64,000 nt of DNA, taken from contig NZ_FVZE01000001.1 of assembly GCF_900168325.1 (NCBI RefSeq), forward strand, positions 496,001-560,000. Reading direction: 5' to 3'. Source of the stretch: Novosphingobium mathurense (lineage in GTDB: Bacteria > Pseudomonadota > Alphaproteobacteria > Sphingomonadales > Sphingomonadaceae). The notes under the pieces are model-generated. The model had not been told where the DNA came from. It saw only the letters and a list, made by a program, of their open reading frames with translations, and searched no databases. Positions 18,490-25,992 of this stretch are shown piece by piece (within the stretch, counting starts at the first letter, position 1; each line of letters starts with the position of its first letter). A program made the position numbers and the translations under genes.

Positions 18490-20009
18490 GCTTCCTGGCC
18501 GATCCGCAGCGCTCCGGCAGCGGCGATCAGCAGCGTTGCGGCGGCGAAGGCCATTGTCCAGATCGGCTCGCCCGGGAAGAAGGCCTTCATGATCGAGCCC
18601 ATGACGGTGGCCACGAGCAACTGCGGCAGCACCACGAAGACGTTGAACAGGCCCATGAAGATGCCCAGCTTCGCCTGCGGCAGGCTGCTGGCCAGGATTG
18701 CATACGGCATTGCGAGGATCGAGGCCCAGGCAATGCCGATACCGATTTCGCACAGGACCAGCGTGTCGGGATCGCGCAGCAACATGAAGCCCGCAAACCC
18801 GGCAGCGCCAGCCGTCAGACACAGGGCATGGGTGCGCGCCTTGCCGATACGACTTGCGAGCGCCGGCAGGATGAGCAGGGCGGCCAGCGCCGCCACGCCG
18901 TTATAGACAGAGAACAGCACGCCGACCCAGTTGCCGGCCTCCTGATAGGCTGCGCTCGCGGGATCGGCAGATCCGAAATGGTACTGGGCGACCACCGGCG
19001 TCGTGTTGATCCACATGATGAACAGCGCCGACCAACTGAAGAACTGCACCAGTGCGAGGCGCTTCATGATCGGCGGCATGCCGGAGAAATCGCCGACGAT
19101 CCCTGCCAGCATGGAAGCGGAGCGACCGGCACGCGCCAGGCGGATCGCGAGGATAATCGCAGCGCCGTAGGCTGCCAACAGGGCGGCGAGCAGGTAGACT
19201 TCCTTCTCCAGCCCCCAGGCGCGCACGGCCAGTGCGACGAGCGCACCCGCGGCGATCCAGACGAGGCCGCCGAACGGGCTGCGCGTGGCCAGGGCTGCGG
19301 ACGATGCCGCGGATTCGGTCTCCTGCGCTTCGGCAAAGGCGATCTGCTCCTCCGGGGAATATTCGCGCGTGCTGAGGACCGTCCACAGCACGGCGGCCAG
19401 CAGTGCCGCGCCGCCGGCCCAGAAACTGAAGCGCACGGTGTCGGGGATTCCGCCATCGGGCGCGATATTCGAAACGCCGATGTGATCGAGTACGTAGGGA
19501 AACAACGATCCCACGACCGCGCCTGCGCCGATGAAGGCGGTCTGCACTGCATAACCGGCAGTATGCTGGTCCTTGCGCAGCATGTCGCCGACGAAGGCCC
19601 GGAAAGGCTCCATCGAGATGTTGAGACTGGCATCGAGCATCCACAGCAGCATCGCCGCCATCAGCAGGCCGCCGCTCTCCGGCATGAGCAGGAGAGCGAT
19701 GGTCGCAAGGATCGCTCCGGCGAGGAAGTAGGGACGGCGACGACCGAAACGGCCCAGCCAGGTGCGGTCGGACATGTGCCCGACGATCGGCTGGACCAGA
19801 AGGCCGGTGAGCGGTGCAGCCACCCACAATGCGGGCAGGTCGTCGATGCTGGAGCCCAGAGACTGGAATACCCGGCTCATGTTCGCGTTCTGGAGGGCGA
19901 AGCCGATCTGGATGCCGAAGAAGCCGAAGCTGATGTTCCACAGTCCGGCGAATCCCAGCCGGGGCTTCTCGTTCACGGCAGGCATGTCTCCCTGCACGGG
20001 CATCTCCAT
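18486..20009 (-). CDS. SLC45-like MFS maltose/oligosaccharide transporter
   Basis: About 507 residues with around twelve hydrophobic segments. The motifs VGHMSDRTWLGRFGRRRPYFLAG after helix 2-3 and SISMEPFRAFVGDM-like sequence (NISMEPFRAFVGDM) are typical of the GPH/SLC45 sugar:cation symporters found in alphaproteobacterial maltose and sucrose loci. It probably imports maltose or short maltodextrins by proton symport. The start at 20009 follows GGGGA at a normal distance; frame extension to 20108 would cross the likely promoter. A palindrome matching the one before the receptor gene lies at 20109-20120, about 100 bp upstream. Confidence 0.86.
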   Translation of the reverse strand: MEMPVQGDMPAVNEKPRLGFAGLWNISFGFFGIQIGFALQNANMSRVFQSLGSSIDDLPALWVAAPLTGLLVQPIVGHMSDRTWLGRFGRRRPYFLAGAILATIALLLMPESGGLLMAAMLLWMLDASLNISMEPFRAFVGDMLRKDQHTAGYAVQTAFIGAGAVVGSLFPYVLDHIGVSNIAPDGGIPDTVRFSFWAGGAALLAAVLWTVLSTREYSPEEQIAFAEAQETESAASSAALATRSPFGGLVWIAAGALVALAVRAWGLEKEVYLLAALLAAYGAAIILAIRLARAGRSASMLAGIVGDFSGMPPIMKRLALVQFFSWSALFIMWINTTPVVAQYHFGSADPASAAYQEAGNWVGVLFSVYNGVAALAALLILPALASRIGKARTHALCLTAGAAGFAGFMLLRDPDTLVLCEIGIGIAWASILAMPYAILASSLPQAKLGIFMGLFNVFVVLPQLLVATVMGSIMKAFFPGEPIWTMAFAAATLLIAAAGALRIGQEA

Positions 20010-20108
20010 GGCATCATCCCCAAAGATCAGCGCGGAATGTATCGCCCCGAAGGCGTGTCCGCGTCTCAAGAGCCATCGCGTGGCATGAGGCAGGGCGCTC
20101 GGCAACAT

Positions 20109-20120
20109 GCATACGAATGC
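20109..20120. promoter_or_regulatory. Candidate LacI-type operator before the MFS gene
   Basis: GCATACGAATGC differs by one base from the perfect palindrome GCATACGTATGC at 21346-21357, and the match extends one further base (C). It lies in the 163-bp gap between the LacI gene and the permease gene, where the permease promoter should be. Confidence 0.55.
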
Positions 20121-20172
20121 CTATTGTGCACGGCGTCTATGCACAAGGTGCAGGAAGGACGGAGCTGGAGGC

Positions 20173-21207
20173 TCACCCGGTCGTGCTCTTGCGCGGAATC
20201 AGGCGGGTGCCGATCTGGCTGGGCGGGAGCGGGCCGTCTTCGATCTGGGCCACCAATGTATCGACCAGCAGTTCCCCTGCGCTGCGCAGGTCCTGCATGA
20301 CCGTGGTCAGTGGAGGATTGGTCATGCTCGCTGCCGGCAGATCGTCGAAGCCCATCACCGCGACATCTTCGGGAACCGAACGGCCCGCTGCTGCCAGAGC
20401 CTTCATCGCGCCGACTGCGATGAGATCGCTGGCGGCGAAGACGGCATCGAAGGGCAGGCCGCTTTCGATGACCGAGGCCATGGCCTTGCCGCCCAGCTCC
20501 TCGTGGCTGATGACATTGCGCCTGAGCGCAGGGTCAGGCGCGATCCCGGCCCCTTCGAGCGCCAGGCACAGTCCCCGGTAGCGATCGGCGAATTCGGGAT
20601 AATGCTCGTCCGCCTGTCCGAGAAAGGCGATCTGGCGTCGGCCGAGGCCCAGCAGGTGTTCGCCCGCGAGCTTGCCCGCCCCGATATTGTCGGATCCCAC
20701 GGTTGCGCCGATGTTGTCTTCGCCCACCGAGCCCCAGCGCACGAAGTGCGTGCCCTGTCCGACAAGTTGCTTCAGCCGGCTTTCGTAGAGGGTGTAGTCG
20801 CCATAGCCCAGCAGGATCAGCCCGTCGGCGCGGTGGCTGTCCTGATAACGCACGTGCCAGTCGTCCTCCATCTTCTGGAACGAGATGAGCAGGTCGAGGC
20901 CGCGATGGGCGCACTGGCGCGTGATTGAACCGAGCATCGAGAGGAAGAAGGGGTTGATCTTCGAATCGTCTGGGGTCTGCTCCTCGAAGAAAAGCAGGGC
21001 GATGGTATTGGAGCGCTGGGTGCGCAGCGAGGATGCGTTCTTGTCGACCGAGTAATTGAGCTCTCGTGCGATTTCCTCGATCCGTGCCCGCGTGGCGGCG
21101 CTGACGGACTTGCTGCCCCGAAGCGCGCGGCTGACCGTCGGCTGGGACACCCCGGCGCGATAGGCGATGTCGAAACTCGTCGGTCTGTTGCTCGGCTTGC
21201 GACCCAT
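20173..21207 (-). CDS. LacI family transcriptional regulator of the maltose locus
   Basis: A 344-residue protein. The N-terminal LacI helix-turn-helix is FDIAYRAGVSQPTVSRALRG with the hinge helix region ARELNYSVDKNASSLRTQRSN. A periplasmic-binding-protein-like sensor domain follows, with MGFDDLPAASMTNPPLTTV near the end. It most likely represses the permease and receptor operons in the absence of a maltose-type inducer. The supporting evidence is its position between them and the near-identical palindromes in front of both. The exact effector cannot be read from sequence. Confidence 0.9.
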   Translation of the reverse strand: MGRKPSNRPTSFDIAYRAGVSQPTVSRALRGSKSVSAATRARIEEIARELNYSVDKNASSLRTQRSNTIALLFFEEQTPDDSKINPFFLSMLGSITRQCAHRGLDLLISFQKMEDDWHVRYQDSHRADGLILLGYGDYTLYESRLKQLVGQGTHFVRWGSVGEDNIGATVGSDNIGAGKLAGEHLLGLGRRQIAFLGQADEHYPEFADRYRGLCLALEGAGIAPDPALRRNVISHEELGGKAMASVIESGLPFDAVFAASDLIAVGAMKALAAAGRSVPEDVAVMGFDDLPAASMTNPPLTTVMQDLRSAGELLVDTLVAQIEDGPLPPSQIGTRLIPRKSTTG

Positions 21208-21305
21208 TCCGTCCCTCTCCCTCGCTACGTTGCCAAAATTTTAACCTTGCGGAATTTGCGTAGACCAAGCTTGTGCAATCGAATGCAATTCTGCTTTTCC
21301 GGCAT

Positions 21306-21321
21306 GTTGCATTGATGCAAC
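21306..21321. promoter_or_regulatory. Inverted repeat in the receptor/LacI divergent promoter region
   Basis: GTTGCAT and ATGCAAC flank two bases. The site is 99 bp upstream of the LacI start and 173 bp upstream of the receptor start. It may be a second regulator site or a diverged copy of the operator; it is not the same sequence as the GCATACGTATGC site. Confidence 0.4.
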
Positions 21322-21345
21322 TCAGTGAGCCCATGCCGCACCTTC

Positions 21346-21357
21346 GCATACGTATGC
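21346..21357. promoter_or_regulatory. Candidate LacI-type operator before the TonB-dependent receptor
   Basis: GCATACGTATGC is a perfect 12-base palindrome with central CG, as expected for LacI-family operators. It lies 136 bp upstream of the receptor ATG. A near copy is at 20109-20120 before the permease. The sequence ATGCGTATCGG just downstream (about 21364) may be a weaker half. Confidence 0.6.
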
Positions 21358-21493
21358 CATATTATGCGTATCGGAAACGACACTTATGCAAGGGGGATCG
21401 AGAGAGTCGCGGTTGCAAACGCCGGGCCTCGTCGAAGCAGTTGCCGGTCGCCATTTTCCGGGTCCCGGCTGGTACGTTTAGGAGAGGACGAGA

Positions 21494-24265
21494 ATGTCGC
21501 TTCGCAAAGAGATTTCGGCTGCCCGGACCACGTCCGGCATGGCCATCGCCATCGCGCTTGTTGCCGGCATTCCCGCTGCAGCGCAGGGGCAGGATACCGC
21601 CGCTGCCGATGATGCGGACACAGCCAACCAGGTCATTATCGTCACCGGTTTCCGCGCCAGCCTCGAGAATGCCATCAACGAGAAGAAGCAGGCCCAGCAG
21701 ATCGTTGAGTCTGTCTCGGCCGAAGACATCGGCAAGCTGCCCGATGCCTCGATCGCGGAGTCGATCGCCCGCCTGCCGGGCCTGACCTCGCAGCGCGTTT
21801 CCGGCCGTTCGAATGCCATCGCCATTCGCGGCTTTGCGCCCGACTTCTCGACCACGTTGCTCAACGGACGCGAGCAGACCTCGACCGGCGACAACCGCGC
21901 TGTCGAGTACGACCAGTATCCCTCCGAGGTGATCAGCCAGGTCAACGTCTACAAGACGCCGATGGCGAGTCTTGTCGGGCAGGGCCTTTCGGGCACGGTC
22001 GACATGCGCACGATCCGTCCGCTCGAAGCCGGCAAGCGCGTCGTCTCGTTCGGTGCGCGCGGCTCCTATACCGACCTCGGCAAGCTCAACACCGGTTCCG
22101 ACGATATGGGTTACCGCGTCAACGGCATGTACGTTGACAAGTTCGCCAACGACACGATCGGCGTGGCGCTGGGCGCCAGCTACACCGACGAACCCTATCA
22201 GATCGAGGAATTCAACGCCTGGGGCTATGCCGACACGCCTGACGGCAACAAGGTGATCGGCGGGTCGAAGTCGTACAACACGTCGACCAAGCTCAAGCGC
22301 CTTGGCCTCAACGGCACGCTGCAGTGGCGTCCGGATCCGCGCTTCACCTCGACCATCGATGCGTTCTATTCGAACTTCAAGGACGACCAGATCAAGCGCG
22401 GCATCGAGCTTCCGCTCTACTGGGGCAATGCCACGCTGAACCCCGGCTATACCGTTGAGGACGGCCTGATTACCTCGGGCAGCTTCGACGACGTCAAGGG
22501 CGTGCTGCGCAACGACGTTTTCCAGCGCCACGCCAAGCTCTATTCGTTCGGCTGGAACAACAAGTGGGAAGGCGATGACGGCTGGGATGCCATGTTCGAC
22601 GCCAGCTACTCCAAGACCGACCGCAACGAGCTTTCGATCGAGAGCTACTCGGGCACGGGTCGCGGCTCGCTCGGCGCCACCGACACCATCGGGTTCAGCA
22701 GCAAGTCGAGCGGCACGGGCTTTACCCACGGTCTCGATTACGGCGATTACGACCTGATCCAGTTGACCTCGCCGCAGGGCTGGGGCGGCACCCAGATCGC
22801 GCAGGACGGCACCCGCATCCTTGGCGGACAGGACGGTTACTACAACAACCGCATCGTCAAGGACGAACTCTGGCAGTTCCGCGTCGAAGTGCAGAAGCAC
22901 ATCGAGAACGGCTGGCTGGACTCGATCCGCACGGGTCTGAATTACAACAACCGCACCAAGTCTCTGGTGCCCGAGGAGTACTTCCTTGGCCTTGCCGCCA
23001 ACACCGACGGGTTGACCAGCGTCCCCGTGCCCGAGGCTTACCGTCTCGGCACCACGGACCTGAAGTACCTCGGCCTGGGCCCGGTGATCAGCTACAACCC
23101 GATCGACCTGATCAACGATGGCATCTACAACCTCGTCGCGAACCCGTACGGCGACGTCGTGGTCAAGAGCTACTCGATCCGCGAGCGGATCATGACCGGC
23201 TACGTACAGGCCAACTTCGATGCGGATATCGGTTCGGCCAACCTGACCGGCAACATCGGCGTCCAGGCCAACTGGACCGACCAGAATTCGAAGGGCGCGA
23301 CTGCGGTCCTGCTCGGCACCAATCCCAACGGTTCGCCCAACGTCGGTTCGCTCGTGCGAAACGAGAGTACCGACTATCTCGACGTGCTGCCGAGCCTCAA
23401 CCTTTCGCTGCGCTTCCCGAGCGATTTCGTGGTCCGCTTCGCCGCATCGCGCGAGATCATTCGTCCGCGCCTCGACGACATGCGCGCCTCGCTCAGCACG
23501 AGCTACACGATCACCGGCGACGTTGCGCAGGTAACCGGCGAATCCGGCAATCCTGACCTGCGTCCGTGGCGTGCCAATGCCCTCGACCTGACGTTCGAGA
23601 AGTACTTCGGCGGCAAGGGCTACATCTCGGCGCAGTTCTACTGGAAAGACCTCAAGAGCTACGTCTACAAGCAGGACATCACGATCCCGACCAGTCTGCT
23701 GGCGCTTGCCGATCCGGGCGACGGCGTGTCGCTTTCGCCGACCGCGCAAATCCTGGTTCCGATCAACGGGCAGGGCGGCAAGCTCTACGGCGTGGAAGTG
23801 GCAACGACGCTGCCGTTCGACACGTTCGTGCCGGCGCTTGAAGGCTTCGGTGTGACCGGCAGCGTTGCCTATACCAAGACGAAGATCCAGCCCGAACCGG
23901 GCGCGCCGTCCAGCGACCTTCCGGGTTATTCGAAGTGGGTCGCCAACGGCACCGCCTACTTCGAGAAGGGCGGCTTCAACCTGCGCGGCTCGGTCCGGTA
24001 CCGCTCGACATTCATCGGCGAGGTTTCCGGCTTCGCGGCCAACCGCGTGCGGCGCCGCGCGGCATCGGAACTCATCGTCGACGGCCAGATCGGTTATGAT
24101 TTCCAGGAAGGCAGCGCGCTCGAAGGTCTCTCGCTCTACCTGCAGGGCCAGAACCTGACCGACGAACCCTTCATCACCACCAACCCCGGAGGCGATTCGC
24201 GCCAGATCATCGACTACCAGCGCTACGGTCGTCGTTTCCTGGCCGGCTTCTCCTACAAGTTCTGA
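21494..24265 (+). CDS. TonB-dependent outer-membrane receptor, maltodextrin type
   Basis: A 923-residue protein with a signal peptide (cleavage after AAAQGQ-like sequence near residue 32), a TonB-box-like VIIVTGFRASLENAI, and a plug domain with DIGKLPDASIAESIARLPG. The beta-barrel ends in the terminal aromatic FSYKF. The plug phrase is that of the 'TonB-Xanth-Caul' subgroup, which includes Caulobacter MalA. It would carry maltodextrins across the outer membrane using ExbBD-TonB energy; those genes are not in the window. It heads the plus-strand operon with halogenase and glycosidases. A strong hairpin follows its stop, so downstream expression may be lower. Confidence 0.94.
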   Translation: MSLRKEISAARTTSGMAIAIALVAGIPAAAQGQDTAAADDADTANQVIIVTGFRASLENAINEKKQAQQIVESVSAEDIGKLPDASIAESIARLPGLTSQRVSGRSNAIAIRGFAPDFSTTLLNGREQTSTGDNRAVEYDQYPSEVISQVNVYKTPMASLVGQGLSGTVDMRTIRPLEAGKRVVSFGARGSYTDLGKLNTGSDDMGYRVNGMYVDKFANDTIGVALGASYTDEPYQIEEFNAWGYADTPDGNKVIGGSKSYNTSTKLKRLGLNGTLQWRPDPRFTSTIDAFYSNFKDDQIKRGIELPLYWGNATLNPGYTVEDGLITSGSFDDVKGVLRNDVFQRHAKLYSFGWNNKWEGDDGWDAMFDASYSKTDRNELSIESYSGTGRGSLGATDTIGFSSKSSGTGFTHGLDYGDYDLIQLTSPQGWGGTQIAQDGTRILGGQDGYYNNRIVKDELWQFRVEVQKHIENGWLDSIRTGLNYNNRTKSLVPEEYFLGLAANTDGLTSVPVPEAYRLGTTDLKYLGLGPVISYNPIDLINDGIYNLVANPYGDVVVKSYSIRERIMTGYVQANFDADIGSANLTGNIGVQANWTDQNSKGATAVLLGTNPNGSPNVGSLVRNESTDYLDVLPSLNLSLRFPSDFVVRFAASREIIRPRLDDMRASLSTSYTITGDVAQVTGESGNPDLRPWRANALDLTFEKYFGGKGYISAQFYWKDLKSYVYKQDITIPTSLLALADPGDGVSLSPTAQILVPINGQGGKLYGVEVATTLPFDTFVPALEGFGVTGSVAYTKTKIQPEPGAPSSDLPGYSKWVANGTAYFEKGGFNLRGSVRYRSTFIGEVSGFAANRVRRRAASELIVDGQIGYDFQEGSALEGLSLYLQGQNLTDEPFITTNPGGDSRQIIDYQRYGRRFLAGFSYKF

Positions 24266-24273
24266 CGAATGCC

Positions 24274-24299
24274 CCGGCCCGGGCACGATGCCGGGCCGG
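24274..24299 (+). terminator. Hairpin just after the receptor stop codon
   Basis: The nine-base arms CCGGCCCGG and CCGGGCCGG enclose GCACGATG, starting nine bases after the receptor stop. There is no T-run. It could protect the receptor mRNA 3' end or reduce read-through into the halogenase gene. Confidence 0.5.
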
Positions 24300-24354
24300 A
24301 CCAGACAAATCGGCGCCGGGAATCCCTCCTCCTCCAGCTCTCGGCGCCGGGCGG

Positions 24355-24390
24355 CGGAACCGCAATTTGGGACACAGTTTTGCGGTTCCG
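24355..24390 (+). repeat. REP-like imperfect palindrome between receptor and halogenase
   Basis: The perfect 11-base arms CGGAACCGCAA and TTGCGGTTCCG enclose a 14-base loop. Just upstream the ten-base sequence CGGCGCCGGG occurs twice (24311-24320 and 24342-24351). The pattern resembles extragenic palindromes that sit in operons after highly expressed first genes. Family assignment needs a genome-wide count. Confidence 0.45.
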
Positions 24391-24468
24391 CCGCTCCCTG
24401 CACAGGGGATAAGAGGAGGCAGTGCCGGTGGAGCGCGCCGGGCCGAACCAGACGGGAGAGCAACAGGC

Positions 24469-25992
24469 GTGACCCAGAACCGCTTCAGCATCGTCATCGT
24501 CGGAGGCGGAACGGCCAGCTGGATGAGCGCCGCGGCGCTCGCCCGCTTCGCTCCTCCCGGATATGCCGTGACGCTCGTGGAAAGCGAAGCGATCGGCACT
24601 GTCGGCGTCGGTGAGGCAACGATCCCGGCAATCCGCCTGTTCAACAAGGCTCTGGGCATCGACGAGGCGCAGTTCCTGCGTGAGACATCGGCTTCCTACA
24701 AGCTGGGCATCGCCTTCGACGGCTGGCTGCGCGAAGGGCACAGCTACATGCACGCTTTCGGAACGGTGGGCCGTCACCTCGGCCTGCTGCCCTTCCGCCA
24801 CTACTGGGCGCGTGCAAGGGCTTCGGGCGTTGCCAGGCCGCTGGCGCACTACGCCGCCAACGAACTGGCCGCGCGCACGGGGCGCATGGCGACCGGAATT
24901 TCCGGTCCCGGCATTCCCGAACTGCCCTGGGCCTATCATTTCGACGCCGGTCTCTACGCCGCTTTCCTGCGCCGCCTCGCCGAAGGCATGGGCGTCGTCC
25001 GACACGAAGGACGCGTCGCGCGGGTCATCCGGGATGATGCAGGCGATATCGCTGCGGTGGAAACCGACGCCGGGCAGGCGCTTTCAGCCGATTTCTTCAT
25101 CGATTGTTCGGGCTTCACGGGCCTGCTCATCGAAAAGGAACTGCAGACCGGTTACGAGGACTGGCGCCATTGGCTGCCCTGCGACCGCGCGGTCGCTGCA
25201 CCTTGCGAGGCGGCGGGACCTTTCACGCCATATACCCGTTCGATTGCCCGCAGCGCCGGTTGGCAGTGGCGCATTCCGCTGCAGCATCGCATCGGCAACG
25301 GTCTTGTCTATTGCAGCGAGTACTTGAGCGACGACGCCGCAACCGGGTTGCTGCTGTCGCATCTCGAAGCGCCTGCGCAGGCGGAGCCACGCGCGCTGCG
25401 TTTCACGACGGGTCGGCGCGCCAAGGCGTGGAACCGCAACGTCCTGGCCGTCGGCCTGGCGAGCGGGTTCATGGAACCGCTGGAGTCGACCTCGATCCAC
25501 CTGATCCAGTCCACGATCATGCGGTTCCTGACCGTCTTGCCCTCGGGCCCCGCGAGCCCGGCCATCGTCAATGAGTTCAATCGCCGGACCGCCGAGGAAT
25601 TCGAGCGTATCCGCGATTTCCTGATCCTGCATTACAGGGCCAATGCCCGCGTTGGCGAACCGTTCTGGGATCGCTGCCGCGACATGGCCGTGCCGGACAC
25701 GCTGGCCGCCCGCATCGCCGAATTCGAGGAAGCCTGCCAGATCCAACCTGCCGGTGACGAGCTCTTCCAGGAACCGGCCTGGCTGCAGGTCATGGCAGGG
25801 CAGGGGATCGAACCGAAAGGCTGGAACCCCATCGCCGATGCCCTGAGCGACGACGATCTCTCAGGCTTTCTCGGCGCCATCGAGCAGGCCTGTATCGAGA
25901 CAGTACGTCCGATGCCGCGCCACATGGACTTTCTGGCGGCAACTTGCGCCGCGGCTCCGTCCAGATCCCCCGAATTGGAGACACTTCGTTGA
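24469..25992 (+). CDS. Flavin-dependent halogenase (tryptophan halogenase family)
   Basis: About 507 residues. The FAD-binding GGGTASWM is at 12-19, the GEATIP segment at 49-53, the catalytic Lys78 in ASYKLGIAF (equivalent to Lys79 of PrnA), the flavin-halogenase motif WxWxIP at 265-270 (GWQWRIPLQ), and Glu339 in EPLESTSIHL (equivalent to PrnA Glu346). All residues needed for halogenation are present. It starts at GTG 24469 with GGGAGAG upstream and overlaps the amylase start at TTGA. Relatives occur next to TonB-dependent receptors in sphingomonads, Caulobacter and Brevundimonas. The native substrate is unknown, and a role linked to carbohydrate import is only inferred from position. Confidence 0.92.
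   Translation: MTQNRFSIVIVGGGTASWMSAAALARFAPPGYAVTLVESEAIGTVGVGEATIPAIRLFNKALGIDEAQFLRETSASYKLGIAFDGWLREGHSYMHAFGTVGRHLGLLPFRHYWARARASGVARPLAHYAANELAARTGRMATGISGPGIPELPWAYHFDAGLYAAFLRRLAEGMGVVRHEGRVARVIRDDAGDIAAVETDAGQALSADFFIDCSGFTGLLIEKELQTGYEDWRHWLPCDRAVAAPCEAAGPFTPYTRSIARSAGWQWRIPLQHRIGNGLVYCSEYLSDDAATGLLLSHLEAPAQAEPRALRFTTGRRAKAWNRNVLAVGLASGFMEPLESTSIHLIQSTIMRFLTVLPSGPASPAIVNEFNRRTAEEFERIRDFLILHYRANARVGEPFWDRCRDMAVPDTLAARIAEFEEACQIQPAGDELFQEPAWLQVMAGQGIEPKGWNPIADALSDDDLSGFLGAIEQACIETVRPMPRHMDFLAATCAAAPSRSPELETLR

Noticed and set aside
21362..24463. A 1033-codon open frame on the minus strand opposite the TonB-dependent receptor
   Set aside because: It mirrors the receptor gene in the phase that GC-rich third positions keep open, has no recognisable domains, and the receptor on the plus strand is unmistakable.
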